Of a stretch of DNA of 46,879 nucleotides, positions 1 to 7,889 are shown one piece after another; within the stretch, counting starts at the first letter, position 1, and every line of letters begins with the position of its first letter. Source of the stretch: Chromobacterium sinusclupearum (GTDB taxonomy: Bacteria > Pseudomonadota > Gammaproteobacteria > Burkholderiales > Chromobacteriaceae). The stretch lies in NCBI RefSeq assembly GCF_002902845.1, contig NZ_PPTF01000023.1, positions 43,743 to 90,621 of the forward strand. The letters are read 5' to 3'. Made by a program: the position numbers and the translations under genes. The notes beneath the pieces are model-generated. The model was not told the origin of the DNA, made no database searches, and was given only the letters and a program-made list of their open reading frames with translations.

Positions 1-507
1 CTCGTCCAGCCAGTAGGTGCTGAAGTCGCAGGCCACTAGGCTCCACGGCTGGCCGTCGCGCGCCGCCTGGCCCAGCGGACGGACTTTTTCCGGCAGCAGC
101 GGGTTGACGGCGAGGCCGAAGTCCTGCGAGGCCAGCAGGCGGCGCACCGCGTACACCAGCTGCCAGACGCCGGCGCCTTTGTAGGCGGCATCGGCTTGCA
201 GGCGGTCGCCGACGATGACGGTGAACAGCGCATTGGCCTTGTAGCGCAGACGCTGGCTGGATTGCGGCTGGCTGGAGACGATGCCGCCGGCCACGGTCCA
301 CAACGCGGGCAGGCGGGCCAGCGCCTGCGGGTTGATGGTGGGGCTGGCCTGGCCCGGCGTGAGGCGGCTGCTGTAGTCGCCGTGGGCCAATTGCAGGCCG
401 CACAGGGCGGTTTCGTCTAGGTCGGCCGCCACTTCGCGCACCATCTGGCCCATGCCCTGGCGCAGGCGGTCGGCGATGGCGGTTTGCAGCGTGATCAGCA
501 TGGACAT
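1..507 (-). CDS. Mu gp37-like phage tail protein (DUF1834), 3' end outside window
   Basis: The frame is open from an ATG at 507 to the left edge, giving 169 residues without a stop. The pattern of a short N-terminal helix, a central hydrophobic strand region and a C-terminal segment with a GVWQLVYAVRRLL helix resembles Mu gp37, a protein encoded just before the tail sheath in Mu-like phages. The ATG at 507 is preferred over that at 513 because AAGGA lies at a proper distance from it. The gene is the last visible member of a leftward operon whose earlier genes are lysis and regulatory genes. In Mu the head genes separate lysis and tail genes; here they do not. Family assignment is by recognition and moderately sure; the exact role of gp37 in tail assembly is not well defined. 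Confidence 0.72.
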   Translation of the reverse strand, partial: MSMLITLQTAIADRLRQGMGQMVREVAADLDETALCGLQLAHGDYSSRLTPGQASPTINPQALARLPALWTVAGGIVSSQPQSSQRLRYKANALFTVIVGDRLQADAAYKGAGVWQLVYAVRRLLASQDFGLAVNPLLPEKVRPLGQAARDGQPWSLVACDFSTYWLDE

Positions 508-580
508 GATCATTCCTTGGAGAATGCGGGGATGGGGGAAGTGTGCAGCGGGCAGCGCCTTGCGGCTTAGTTGAGGGGTG

Positions 581-796
581 TCAGTGCAGTACGCGTTTGA
601 GCATCTCGCCGGCCAAGGCGACCAGCAGCGCGGAGATGGCGCCGGACAAGGCGCCGCTCTTGGCGGCCTGCACTTCCACGTCGCGCAGCCGGCCGTCCAG
701 CTCTTCCAGTTTTTTGTCCTGCTTGGCCAGGTGGGCGACGATCATGTCCAGCTTGCCTTCTATCCGGCCCAAGGCCATCAGGTTGTCCTGTTCCAC
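581..796 (-). CDS. Small coiled-coil phage protein with hydrophobic C-terminus
   Basis: A 71-residue protein. The first 45 residues are charged and heptad-like (HLAKQDKKLEELDGRLRDVE); the rest (GALSGAISALLVALAGEML) could span a membrane. The start is a GTG at 796 with GAGAGG upstream; the frame further upstream belongs to the neighbouring zinc-finger gene on another frame. It sits 10 bases after the DksA-like gene in the leftward phage operon. Similar small coiled-coil proteins occur in Mu-like lysis or late regions, but I cannot name a family securely. The GTG start codon lies inside a parS-like palindrome at 789-804. Confidence 0.65.
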   Translation of the reverse strand: MEQDNLMALGRIEGKLDMIVAHLAKQDKKLEELDGRLRDVEVQAAKSGALSGAISALLVALAGEMLKRVLH

Positions 797-804
797 GTGA
801 AACC
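789..804. other. parS-like ParB-binding site, copy 1
   Basis: TGTTCCACGTGAAACC matches the bacterial chromosomal parS consensus TGTTTCACGTGAAACA except at positions 5 and 16. It overlaps the start codon of the coiled-coil phage gene. The same 16 bases occur in reverse orientation at 22381-22396. Confidence 0.6.
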
Positions 805-806
805 TC

Positions 807-1004
807 TCAGTCTTCCGCCTGTTGCTGGCACTGCACGCAGCGGGTGCAGCTGGGTATGGCCGCGCGGCGCGCGGCCGGTATCGCTTCGCCGCAGTCCTCG
901 CAATGGCTGTAGCCGCTGGATTGCAGTTGCTGGAAATGGCGGGCCAGCGCCTGTTCGCGGAATTCGGTTTCCAGTTCGCTGGCGCGATCAAAGAAATCGC
1001 TCAT
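807..1004 (-). CDS. DksA/TraR-type C4 zinc-finger protein
   Basis: A 65-residue protein with C35-x2-C38 and C53-x2-C56, the four-cysteine zinc finger of the short TraR/DksA family that phages and plasmids often encode. TraR-type proteins bind the RNA polymerase secondary channel and mimic DksA plus ppGpp; whether this one does so is inference. ATG at 1004 has AGGAAC upstream, and the longer reading frame upstream is inside the Rz-like gene. The start overlaps the Rz-like stop by 4 bases (ATGA), indicating translational coupling in the leftward operon. Confidence 0.82.
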   Translation of the reverse strand: MSDFFDRASELETEFREQALARHFQQLQSSGYSHCEDCGEAIPAARRAAIPSCTRCVQCQQQAED

Positions 1005-1564
1005 GGTTGGGGTTCCTGTTGCGTGAAGAGTTGTTTCAGGGTGAGGAGGCGCTGCTCCAGCTCGCCGCACCAGGCGCCGTAGTCGGCGGCGTGGGCGAGG
1101 AGGTCGGGTGGCGGTAGCCCGCCGCCGGCGCCGGCGGTTTGGGCGGCAGATCCAGCAGATAGGGGCTGGGCGCCGGGCAGGTCGGCGGGATAGCCGAGGA
1201 GCTGGCGGTAGAGGCGCAGGCTGTCAGGGCCAAGGCCAGTAAAGCGGGGGCCATCGTTGCGGGCGACATCGTCTATCCTTTGCGTTTGTTGGCGCCGCAG
1301 GGCTTGCAGCGCGTTTTGCTTGTCCAGCAGCTGGCCTTCCAGCCGGTCCATGCGTTGCCGCCATTGCTGTTGCCACGCCAGTGCGGCAGCCTGCTGTTGT
1401 TGCAGCTGCTGGCTGTGATCGGCTTGCAGCTCGGCAAGCTTGGCCGCCATTTCAGCCTGCCAGAGATGGCGGCTGTGGGCGCTGCCCGCGGCATAACCGG
1501 CGGCGGCCGACAGGATGGGCAGCAGCAGGCAGCCGCCGATGCGCAAGGTGGACAGGCTGATCAT
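1001..1564 (-). CDS. Rz-like inner-membrane spanin (i-spanin)
   Basis: A 187-residue protein with one N-terminal hydrophobic anchor (about residues 5-25) followed by a long glutamine-rich helical region (residues 40-95) of coiled-coil type, as in Rz proteins. Spanins link inner and outer membranes and complete lysis after endolysin action. The start ATG at 1564 overlaps the stop of the holin-like gene (ATGA) and the stop overlaps the DksA-like start. A second gene, Rz1, is nested in another frame, which is the classical Rz/Rz1 layout and the best support for this call. The C-terminal half is proline-rich and less typical. Confidence 0.78.
   Translation of the reverse strand: MISLSTLRIGGCLLLPILSAAAGYAAGSAHSRHLWQAEMAAKLAELQADHSQQLQQQQAAALAWQQQWRQRMDRLEGQLLDKQNALQALRRQQTQRIDDVARNDGPRFTGLGPDSLRLYRQLLGYPADLPGAQPLSAGSAAQTAGAGGGLPPPDLLAHAADYGAWCGELEQRLLTLKQLFTQQEPQP
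1036..1269 (-). CDS. Rz1-like outer-membrane lipoprotein (o-spanin), nested in Rz
   Basis: This 77-residue frame lies entirely inside the Rz-like gene in a different frame. It begins with a short signal sequence ending in the lipobox LALTAC (lipidated Cys at residue 18 from ATG 1269), and the remainder is rich in proline (for example LLDLPPKPPAPA), as expected of Rz1. An internal ATG at 1254 gives an even more typical signal peptide and may be the true start. Rz1 pairs with Rz to fuse inner and outer membranes in the last lysis step. Such nested genes are often missed by gene callers. Confidence 0.75.
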   Translation of the reverse strand: MSPATMAPALLALALTACASTASSSAIPPTCPAPSPYLLDLPPKPPAPAAGYRHPTSSPTPPTTAPGAASWSSASSP

Positions 1565-1782
1565 GGCTGGCTCCGGTCGCGGTAGGCGGCGATCATGCGC
1601 AGCGAGGCGGAATAGCCGCCCACCACGCCCAGGTAGATCAGCCAGATGTCCGGCGTCAACGCGCCGCGCCAGCCGTCGCGGATGAACATCGCGGTGGCGG
1701 CGGCGCAGGCCACGTTGGCCCACAGCCGGCTATGGCTGATGCGGCGGCTGCGCGGACTGCACAGCAGGTCGGCGGGATGCAT
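1561..1782 (-). CDS. Holin-like phage membrane protein
   Basis: A 73-residue protein with two likely membrane segments (LWANVACAAATAMFI, about residues 20-35, and PDIWLIYLGVVGGYSASL, about 44-61) separated by a short polar loop. Its size, two spans and place between the endolysin (2 bases away) and the spanin genes fit a holin, which makes the lesion that lets the endolysin reach peptidoglycan. I chose the ATG at 1782, because the frame upstream overlaps the endolysin. The holin role is inferred from context; the sequence alone shows only a small membrane protein. Confidence 0.65.
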   Translation of the reverse strand: MHPADLLCSPRSRRISHSRLWANVACAAATAMFIRDGWRGALTPDIWLIYLGVVGGYSASLRMIAAYRDRSQP

Positions 1783-1784
1783 GC

Positions 1785-2189
1785 TCAGGGCTCCAGTGAC
1801 AGTTGAAAATGCGGGAATTCGCGGTAGGGCGCGTCCAGTTGGCCATGCCAATACAGGCCCAGGCCGAGGGCGATGCGTCCCATTGTTTGCCAGTGGGGAT
1901 GGTCGGCATCGCAGACCGGTTTGCCGCCGACCAGGGGCACGACGTCGAAGGCGCGCGCGGCCGGGCTGCCGTACAGCATGGCGTTGTGGGCGGATTCTCC
2001 GGGGCGGGCATAGGTGACGATCAGGCCGGGCTTGTCGCGACCTTGCTGGTACAGCGCGTCCTGCTCGGCCGCCGAGCGCCAGGTGCAGACGATCAATGGA
2101 TCTACGCCGTGGTCGCGGCAGCGTCGCAGAAAGGTTTCGGCCAGCGGTTGCAGTTGCGGGTGCAGATCGGAAATGGCGCGGCTGGCCAT
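1785..2189 (-). CDS. M15-family peptidoglycan endopeptidase (phage endolysin)
   Basis: A 134-residue protein with the M15/VanY-type zinc site: SAH with H68, D82 in AFDV, and H127 in FPHF. The conserved TWRSAAEQDALY segment (about residues 36-47) is typical of L-alanyl-D-glutamate or D-Ala-D-Ala peptidases of phages. There is no signal peptide, so export would depend on a holin, and a holin-like gene follows by 2 bases. The start at ATG 2189 has AGGAG eight bases upstream; a longer frame exists but lacks this. It cuts the peptide stem or cross-links of peptidoglycan to release particles from the cell. Confidence 0.85.
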   Translation of the reverse strand: MASRAISDLHPQLQPLAETFLRRCRDHGVDPLIVCTWRSAAEQDALYQQGRDKPGLIVTYARPGESAHNAMLYGSPAARAFDVVPLVGGKPVCDADHPHWQTMGRIALGLGLYWHGQLDAPYREFPHFQLSLEP

Positions 2190-2216
2190 GCGGGTTCTCC
2201 TAGGTTCGGGAAACAA

Positions 2217-2636
2217 TCAATGCACTTCTCCCGGTGCCGGCGGGGTTTTCAACACGCGCCAGATCATGCGGTCGCTCAGGTGGTAGCGCATGGCGAGCAC
2301 GCCGACCGCCTCATTGGCGCCCAGGCCATCGGCCAGCAATTCGTCGAAGTCGCGGATCAGTTGTTGATTGCGCGCCTGGCGCAGCGCCTGGCTGCAACGC
2401 GGGATGTACAAAATGTCGCCGCCGAAGTGGTGGGTCAGCCGTTCCGCGGCTTCCTGGCCGATCACATCGACCAGTGCGGCGAAGCGCAGCTGGCCGGCGC
2501 GGCTCTGATTCTTGGAGAACGGCAGGGTAGTGCCGCCTAGCGCCTGCACCAGTTGCAGCGTGCGAGGCATGCCGATCAGCTTGGCGACCAGTTGCATGGT
2601 GGACGGCAGGGCGGGATATTGCGCAAGAGTATTCAT
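2217..2636 (-). CDS. Mor-family transcription activator
   Basis: A 139-residue protein. The central GGDILYIPRC segment and the C-terminal helix-turn-helix region (GANEAVGVLAMRYHLSDRMI) match the Mor/C activator family of phage Mu, which switches on middle or late genes. It is the first gene of the leftward phage operon, so it most likely activates or opens the lysis and tail genes. ATG 2636 has GGAG 8 bases upstream; a GTG at 2639 is also possible. The divergent repressor gene starts at 2970, and the space between has repeated AAGTT-type sequences that may be operators. Confidence 0.85.
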   Translation of the reverse strand: MNTLAQYPALPSTMQLVAKLIGMPRTLQLVQALGGTTLPFSKNQSRAGQLRFAALVDVIGQEAAERLTHHFGGDILYIPRCSQALRQARNQQLIRDFDELLADGLGANEAVGVLAMRYHLSDRMIWRVLKTPPAPGEVH

Positions 2637-2969
2637 CACGGAAGCTCCAGGAGGTCGCGAATGGCCTTGGGAGACAGTAAGTTCTAAATAAGTTACAATT
2701 TTCTGATCACGGGAAAGACAGCCAGCCGTGTATGATCGGGCTATTTTTTAGAACTAACTTGCCTTGGTCATCAGTTTAAGTATACGTTTCAACTGTAAAA
2801 ATAGAATTATTGGAACTGATTTGTCATTTAGTGGCTATTCTAGACGGGTATTTTGAACTAAACAAGCAGCGAGATGTCACTACGCATGTCAGTTCTATTG
2901 GACGAGATGACAAAAGAATAGTACTCTGGGGGGTCGATCCAGCGGTACATGCAACTGATGGAGTTCCAA
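2637..2969. promoter_or_regulatory. Divergent control region between Mor and repressor genes, with candidate operators
   Basis: This 333-base region is AT-richer than its surroundings. AGTTCTAA at 2680-2687 and its exact complement TTAGAACT at 2748-2755 form an inverted pair about 60 bases apart. AAGTT also repeats at 2679 and 2690 (11 bases, one helical turn), and AAGTTAGTTC is read leftward from 2760. These are plausible repressor operators flanking the Mor promoter. The part from 2761 to 2969 has no convincing gene; a frame from 2810 runs into the repressor gene in another frame and looks like a chance reading. Confidence 0.5.
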
Positions 2970-3716
2970 ATGGAAAATTCTCTGCAGGCTACGGGTTTCA
3001 AGCAGCGGCTGGAACTGCTGATCGGCGCCGAAAAGCCATACGCCTGGGCGGCGCGCATCGGCATCAACAAAGGCTCCTTCACCAATATGTGGTACAAGGG
3101 CGGCGTGCCCAGGATGGCGACGGCGCAGAAGATCGCGGCCAGCAGCGGCTGCCGTCTGCCTTGGCTATTGCACGGCGAAGGGGCGATGCGCGACGAGACG
3201 GTGGCGGCTGCCGAGCTGGCGGGCGACAGCGAGCGCGGCAGGACGGCACGTCCGCTGGACGCGGATGACGATTTCGTGCCGCCGGGCGTGCATGAGGAGT
3301 TCTGTTTTATACCGCGTTATAACTTGAAGGCGTCGGCTGGTTTTGGAACCAGCGCCTCGGGCGAACAGGCGATGTTCTATATGGCCTTCCGCCGTTACTG
3401 GGTAAAGAACTATCTCAACGCCTCGCCGCGCGATCTGGCGGTGATCAGCGTCAAGGGCGACAGCATGAGCGGCGTGCTGGAAGATCGGGACACCATCCTG
3501 GTCAACACCGCCGAGCGCAATCCCGGCGAAGGGCTGTTCGTGATCCGCATCGGCGACGACATCTTCGTCAAGCAGCTGCAACGGCTGCCGGGCGGCGCGG
3601 TGCAGGTGAAGAGCGCCAATCCGCTATATGAGACCTTTACCGTCGATCTGGCCGGCGCCGGCGCCGAGTTTGAGGTCATCGGCCGGGTGGTGTGGTTCGG
3701 CCGGCAGATCGCCTGA
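2970..3716 (+). CDS. LexA/CI-type phage repressor (HTH plus S24 peptidase)
   Basis: A 248-residue protein. The N-terminus (about residues 8-65) is a helix-turn-helix of the phage repressor type; the C-terminus is a S24 autopeptidase with S165 in GDSMSG and K201 in IFVKQL as the catalytic dyad. A123-G124 in ASAGFG is a plausible self-cleavage bond. Such repressors are inactivated by RecA after DNA damage, which would induce the divergent phage operon. ATG 2970 is chosen over 2949 and 2958 because GGAG lies 7 bases upstream. Only 58 bases separate it from gmhA, so no transposase or integrase follows it on this side. Confidence 0.85.
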   Translation: MENSLQATGFKQRLELLIGAEKPYAWAARIGINKGSFTNMWYKGGVPRMATAQKIAASSGCRLPWLLHGEGAMRDETVAAAELAGDSERGRTARPLDADDDFVPPGVHEEFCFIPRYNLKASAGFGTSASGEQAMFYMAFRRYWVKNYLNASPRDLAVISVKGDSMSGVLEDRDTILVNTAERNPGEGLFVIRIGDDIFVKQLQRLPGGAVQVKSANPLYETFTVDLAGAGAEFEVIGRVVWFGRQIA

Positions 3717-3774
3717 GGACCGCCCAAGGCGTTGGGTGTAAACTGTCGCCGACTTCGCAAGATCAGGATGCACC

Positions 3775-4368
3775 ATGCAAAACCACATTCAGGCCAGTCT
3801 GGCCGAGGCGCAGAGCGCGCTAGATAATCTGCTGGCCAATCCGCAGGCGCTGGCAGCCATCGAAGCCGCCGGACAGACCATCATCGACGCGCTGGCTGGC
3901 GGTGGGCGGATTTTCTCCTGCGGCAACGGCGGCTCGATGTGCGACGCCATGCACTTCGCCGAGGAGCTGACCGGCCGCTACCGCGACAACCGCCGCGGCA
4001 TGGCGGCGATTGCCATCAGCGATCCCAGCCACATCAGCTGCGTCGGCAACGATTATGGCTATGACGAAATCTTCGCCCGCTATCTGGAAAGCCACGGCCG
4101 GGCCGGCGACGTGCTGCTGGGCTTGAGCACCAGCGGCAACAGCCGCAATGTCATCCGCGCCGCCGAAGTGGCGCGCGAGCTGGGCATGAAGGTGATCATC
4201 CTGACCGGCCGCGCCGGCAGCAGGCTGGAGCCGCTGGCCGACGTCTACGTCAACACCCCGGGCGGCCATTACGCCGACCGGGTGCAGGAGCTGCACATCA
4301 AGGTGCTGCACATCCTGATCGAGCTGACCGAACGCCATTTCTGCCCGGAGAACTATCCGGCGCCATGA
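3775..4368 (+). CDS. gmhA: Phosphoheptose isomerase
   Basis: A 197-residue SIS-domain protein strongly resembling E. coli GmhA, which converts sedoheptulose 7-phosphate to D-glycero-D-manno-heptose 7-phosphate, the first step to the LPS inner-core heptose. CGNGGS (about 49-54), [13 protein letters not shown] with the expected metal or catalytic His60 and Glu64, SHISCVGND and the C-terminal [10 protein letters not shown] (Gln and His) are all present. AGGA precedes the ATG. It directly follows the phage repressor and reads the same way, so the phage module ends within the 58-base gap or just before. No other LPS gene is adjacent. Confidence 0.93.
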   Translation: MQNHIQASLAEAQSALDNLLANPQALAAIEAAGQTIIDALAGGGRIFSCGNGGSMCDAMHFAEELTGRYRDNRRGMAAIAISDPSHISCVGNDYGYDEIFARYLESHGRAGDVLLGLSTSGNSRNVIRAAEVARELGMKVIILTGRAGSRLEPLADVYVNTPGGHYADRVQELHIKVLHILIELTERHFCPENYPAP

Positions 4369-4404
4369 TGGCGCGACGGCAGCCGGCGCGCCGGCCGACG
4401 CGGT

Positions 4405-5343
4405 TCAGTCGGCGTTGAGAAATTCGCCGATGCGGCGGTAGGCGAGGGCGCAGGCTTCTGGCACCAGTGCTTCCATGTTCAGGAAGGCGTGCATCTGGTC
4501 GTCCAGGTGCAGTTGCGCCACCGCCGCGCCGGCGGCCTGCAACTGGCGCGCGTACAACTGGCCTTCGTCGCGCAGGATGTCGAAGCCGGCAGTGATGACC
4601 AGCGTGGCGGGCCATTGCGCGCTGCATGGCCAATACAGCGGCGACGCCTGTCGCCGGTCTTCGCCATGCTGGAAATACTGATCGAAATACCAGGCGGTGC
4701 GGTTGGCGGTGAGGAAGTAGCCCTCGCCGTTTTCCTTCACCGATGGCTGGGTCAGCGTGTAATCGACGCAGGGATAGATCAGCACCTGGCGCGCGATCTC
4801 CAGCGAGGCATCTTGCTGCGCCTTGCCGCTGAGACTGGCGCATAGCGCGCCGCCGGCGGAGTCTCCCGCCAGCGCCAGGTGCCGTTGGAAACGCAATTGG
4901 CGCTGTTCCAGCACGCCCCATACCCCCTTGGCCACCGCCCAGGCGTCGTTCAAACCGTCGGGATAAGGGTTTTCCGGCGCCAGCCGGTATTCGGCCGCCA
5001 CCACGATGTGGCGGCTGGCTGCCGCCAGCCGGCGGCTGATGCCGTCGTAAACGCTGACGCCGCCGGCCATGTGGCCGCCGCCATGCAGGAAGACCAGCAC
5101 TGGCAGAGGCTGCTCCGGGGCGGGGTGGTAGATCCGCACCGGCACGCTGTAATCGGGTCCGGGCACCAGGTCATCGTTGACCCAGGCGATATCGGGGCCG
5201 GGGCTGACCATCTGCGCGGTTAGTTGCGCCAACGCCTCGCGCGCGCCGATGGCCGTCGCCTTGTAGCCGGCGGCGATTTTCTGCGCGGCTATTCGATTGA
5301 ACTGTTCCAACCACGGTTGCAGCGTGGGGTGGAGTGTGTGCAT
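4405..5343 (-). CDS. Alpha/beta-hydrolase carboxylesterase, HSL family
   Basis: A 312-residue cytoplasmic hydrolase of the hormone-sensitive-lipase family. HGGG at 87-90 forms the oxyanion hole, GDSAGG at 160-165 carries nucleophile S162, and the C-terminal GFDILRDEG Asp and DDQMHAF His complete the triad. Members hydrolyse short acyl esters; the natural substrate is unknown. ATG 5343 begins the conserved N-terminal cap helix. It is downstream of and parallel to the HD-GYP gene with a 97-base gap that contains a leftward TATAAA-like box, so it may have its own promoter. Its 3' end faces gmhA. Confidence 0.88.
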   Translation of the reverse strand: MHTLHPTLQPWLEQFNRIAAQKIAAGYKATAIGAREALAQLTAQMVSPGPDIAWVNDDLVPGPDYSVPVRIYHPAPEQPLPVLVFLHGGGHMAGGVSVYDGISRRLAAASRHIVVAAEYRLAPENPYPDGLNDAWAVAKGVWGVLEQRQLRFQRHLALAGDSAGGALCASLSGKAQQDASLEIARQVLIYPCVDYTLTQPSVKENGEGYFLTANRTAWYFDQYFQHGEDRRQASPLYWPCSAQWPATLVITAGFDILRDEGQLYARQLQAAGAAVAQLHLDDQMHAFLNMEALVPEACALAYRRIGEFLNAD

Positions 5344-5440
5344 GGTGGGCCTCTGCCAGAGAATGCGGCATGAATGGTTGTTTCAATTTATACCATACGC
5401 ATTCTTGAGGCAAATAATATGACCCATATGCCGACCGTCC

Positions 5441-6316
5441 TCAGCCGAACAGCATTTCCAGCAGGCCAGGACGTTTGCGGCTGTTGAGCTTCTGGTTTTC
5501 CGCCAATAACTTGTCTATCAGATGGTTGTTGGCGCGGGGCTGGCGCGCTTTCACCAGGTCGCGTTTGCCCGATGGCGTCAGCGACAGCGCGCCACTGTGC
5601 TTGCTCAGGCGATAGCCGCCGCCGCAGGCTGGGCAGTAGATGTCTTCGCCATCCGCGGCGTCCGACGGCACGGCGATGATGGGGCCGCAGGACAGACAGC
5701 ACTGCATGGGCACGCCCGGTTCGCTGTGCCCCAGCACATGGTCGAGCTTGCCGGCGCGGCCCAAGGCGACGAAGCGGTCGGCCAGTTCGGCGTCGAACTG
5801 GCCGCCGCGGTTTGCCTCGATGATGGCCAGCGCTTTCTCCACCGGCATGCCCTGGCGGTAGGGCCGGCTGCTGGTCATCGCGTCAAAAGCATCGGTGATG
5901 CCGACGATGCGCGCCGCCAAGGGTATGGATTTGCCGCTGAGCTGGTTGGGGTAGCCCCGGCCATCCGGCGTTTCGTGATGGCTGAGCACCGCGTCGATCA
6001 CCAGGTCGGCCAAGGGATGGTCCAGCAGCAAATCCGCGCCGACTTGCGGGTGGGTCTTGATCACCGCGTATTCTTCGTCGCTCAGCTTGTCCGGCTTGTT
6101 CAGCACCGCGTCGGGCACCCCTATCTTGCCCAGATCATGCAGAAAGCCGCCCAGCGCGATGCGTTCCACTTCTTCCTGCGGCAGCTGCAGGTCCGTCGCC
6201 AGCAGCAGGCTATAGCGCGATACGCGCCATAGATGGCCGCCGGTGTATGCGTCGCGCGCCTCTACAAGCATGGCCATGGTGTACAGGGTTTTCAGCAGTT
6301 CGCGATTGGCTTGCAT
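5441..6316 (-). CDS. HD-GYP cyclic-di-GMP phosphodiesterase with C-terminal zinc-ribbon-like segment
   Basis: A 291-residue protein. An HD-GYP domain spans about residues 10-195: HDLGK at 60-64 and HHETPDGRGYP at 113-123. This family hydrolyses cyclic di-GMP to GMP. After it comes a segment with CCLSC and CPAC, four cysteines likely to bind zinc, then a basic tail. There is no membrane span or receiver domain, so it should be cytosolic and controlled by another input, perhaps the cysteine segment. ATG 6316 has AGGAG at the right distance. It is one of three cyclic-di-GMP genes in the window. Confidence 0.87.
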   Translation of the reverse strand: MQANRELLKTLYTMAMLVEARDAYTGGHLWRVSRYSLLLATDLQLPQEEVERIALGGFLHDLGKIGVPDAVLNKPDKLSDEEYAVIKTHPQVGADLLLDHPLADLVIDAVLSHHETPDGRGYPNQLSGKSIPLAARIVGITDAFDAMTSSRPYRQGMPVEKALAIIEANRGGQFDAELADRFVALGRAGKLDHVLGHSEPGVPMQCCLSCGPIIAVPSDAADGEDIYCPACGGGYRLSKHSGALSLTPSGKRDLVKARQPRANNHLIDKLLAENQKLNSRKRPGLLEMLFG

Positions 6317-6539
6317 GGCAGCTCTCCTGGGCAGTGGTTTTCTTACTATGGCATATGCAAATCGAATCGACAGCGGACAGATGCTGCGCTGGCGAGATCA
6401 CGACAGTCAGTCGAGTGTTTGATCTATTTCTTACGGCAAACCCTGGCCGGATATACAAATTTCATATTTCCTTTCTACTGTGCTGTGGTTGTGTCTATCC
6501 CTTCGATGCCGTACCCACCACTCATCACGAGGAGAACGC

Positions 6540-7889
6540 ATGAAAGCATGGTTGCTGTTGGGCGTCGCGCTGGCCGCGCCTGCCTTTGCCGGGAATGCCG
6601 ATGTGGCGCCGGACGCCCGCTACGCCCATATCCTGTCGCCGTCAGGTCCGCTGAGCCGGGAGCAGCTGCTGAAGCAAGGGCTGCCCAAGGCCAAGACTGC
6701 CACGGCGCGGCTGGGCGCCCAGTCCGTACCGGGCCCCGCGACTTACACCTATGTGCGCTGCTATTACCGCACCTCCGGCGCCAATACCCAACCGACGACC
6801 GACTACGTATGGGCGCTCGACCCGTCCAGCGGCGACTACTATCGGCTGAACGGCCACTGGTGGGGAAGCGGGCTGTTCGACTGGAAGAACATGTTTTACA
6901 GCGACGTGACGCAGGACGCGCTGCGCTCGGTCTGCCAGAGCACGCTGGCCAAGAAAGGCATCCAGCAGCCGCCGGCGATGGTGTTCGCCGCCGACAACGC
7001 CATGTCGTTCAACTATACGGTGTGGACCAATGACCAGGCAGGCCAAAGCAGCGCGATCAACAAGATCGTGGCCTTCGGCGACAGCCTGTCCGACAACCAG
7101 AACGTCTACAACGCCTCGCAATGGACGCTGCCGAATCGCAACAGCTGGTATGTCGGCCATTTCAGCAACGGCCCGGTGTGGGCGGAGTACCTGGCGTCGC
7201 GCTTGAAGCTGCCGCTGTACAACTGGGCGATAGGCGGGGCCGGCGTCAGCACCCAGAAGCTGGTGATTCCGGGCGTGGTGCAGCAGGTGCAGTCATGGCA
7301 GCAATACATGCAGCAGGCGTCCAACTACAACCCGGCCACGACCTTGTTCACCATGTGGATAGGCGGCAATGATCTGGTCAACTACGGCAGCACGCCGGAC
7401 AAGGTGATTGCCGGCCAGCAGCAGGCGCTGACCAGCCTGATCCAGGCTGGCGGCCGCAACATTCTGCTGTTGAAGTTGCCCGATGTGTCGCGCGCTCCGG
7501 TGTACCAGCTGAAGGGCGGCGCCGCCACGGTGGCGGCCCAGGTGCTGGATTACAACCAGAAACTGACCGTATTGGCCGCCTCGCTGAACCAGCAGTACGG
7601 CGTCAACATCCAGGTGTTCGACAGCTATGCGCTGTTCAACGATCTGCTGACCAATCCGGGCAAGTACCAAGTCAGCAACACTACCCAGTCCTGCCTGAAC
7701 ATCAACACTGATTCGGCGCTGAACTATATGCAGGGGCAGTCGCCGCGCGGCAACTGCGGCAATGCCGATACCTTCGTGTTCTGGGACACGCTGCATCCGA
7801 CCACGCATACCCATCTGCTGCTGGGTAACGCGGTGGCGGACTTCCTCAGCTCGTCCGGCGCCATGCCGCTGTTGAAGACGCTGCATTGA
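6540..7889 (+). CDS. Secreted GDSL lipase/phospholipase, thermolabile-haemolysin type (paralogue 1)
   Basis: A 449-residue protein with a signal peptide (cut probably after AFA, residue 17), an N-terminal domain with YTYVRCYYR and YYRLNGHWW, and a SGNH hydrolase domain: FGDSLSD with S182, the oxyanion Gly in AIGGAG, WIGGNDL, and DTLHPTTHTH providing Asp and His. The two-domain layout matches Vibrio TLH/lecithin-dependent haemolysin and Aeromonas GCAT, which cleave or transfer fatty acids of phospholipids. The start at 6540 has a strong GAGGAG site and begins a clean signal peptide; the frame is open further upstream. A close paralogue lies at 9247-10593. Substrate is inferred. Confidence 0.88.
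   Translation: MKAWLLLGVALAAPAFAGNADVAPDARYAHILSPSGPLSREQLLKQGLPKAKTATARLGAQSVPGPATYTYVRCYYRTSGANTQPTTDYVWALDPSSGDYYRLNGHWWGSGLFDWKNMFYSDVTQDALRSVCQSTLAKKGIQQPPAMVFAADNAMSFNYTVWTNDQAGQSSAINKIVAFGDSLSDNQNVYNASQWTLPNRNSWYVGHFSNGPVWAEYLASRLKLPLYNWAIGGAGVSTQKLVIPGVVQQVQSWQQYMQQASNYNPATTLFTMWIGGNDLVNYGSTPDKVIAGQQQALTSLIQAGGRNILLLKLPDVSRAPVYQLKGGAATVAAQVLDYNQKLTVLAASLNQQYGVNIQVFDSYALFNDLLTNPGKYQVSNTTQSCLNINTDSALNYMQGQSPRGNCGNADTFVFWDTLHPTTHTHLLLGNAVADFLSSSGAMPLLKTLH

Noticed and set aside
2810..3268. A 152-codon frame upstream of and overlapping the phage repressor gene.
   Set aside because: It overlaps the well-supported repressor in another frame and carries no known domain.
3937..3939. His to Met change relative to E. 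coli GmhA in the [13 protein letters not shown] segment (Met55).
   Set aside because: By alignment this matches E. coli His56, not the metal or catalytic residues (His61 and Glu65 there), which are retained here as His60 and Glu64. It is probably neutral.
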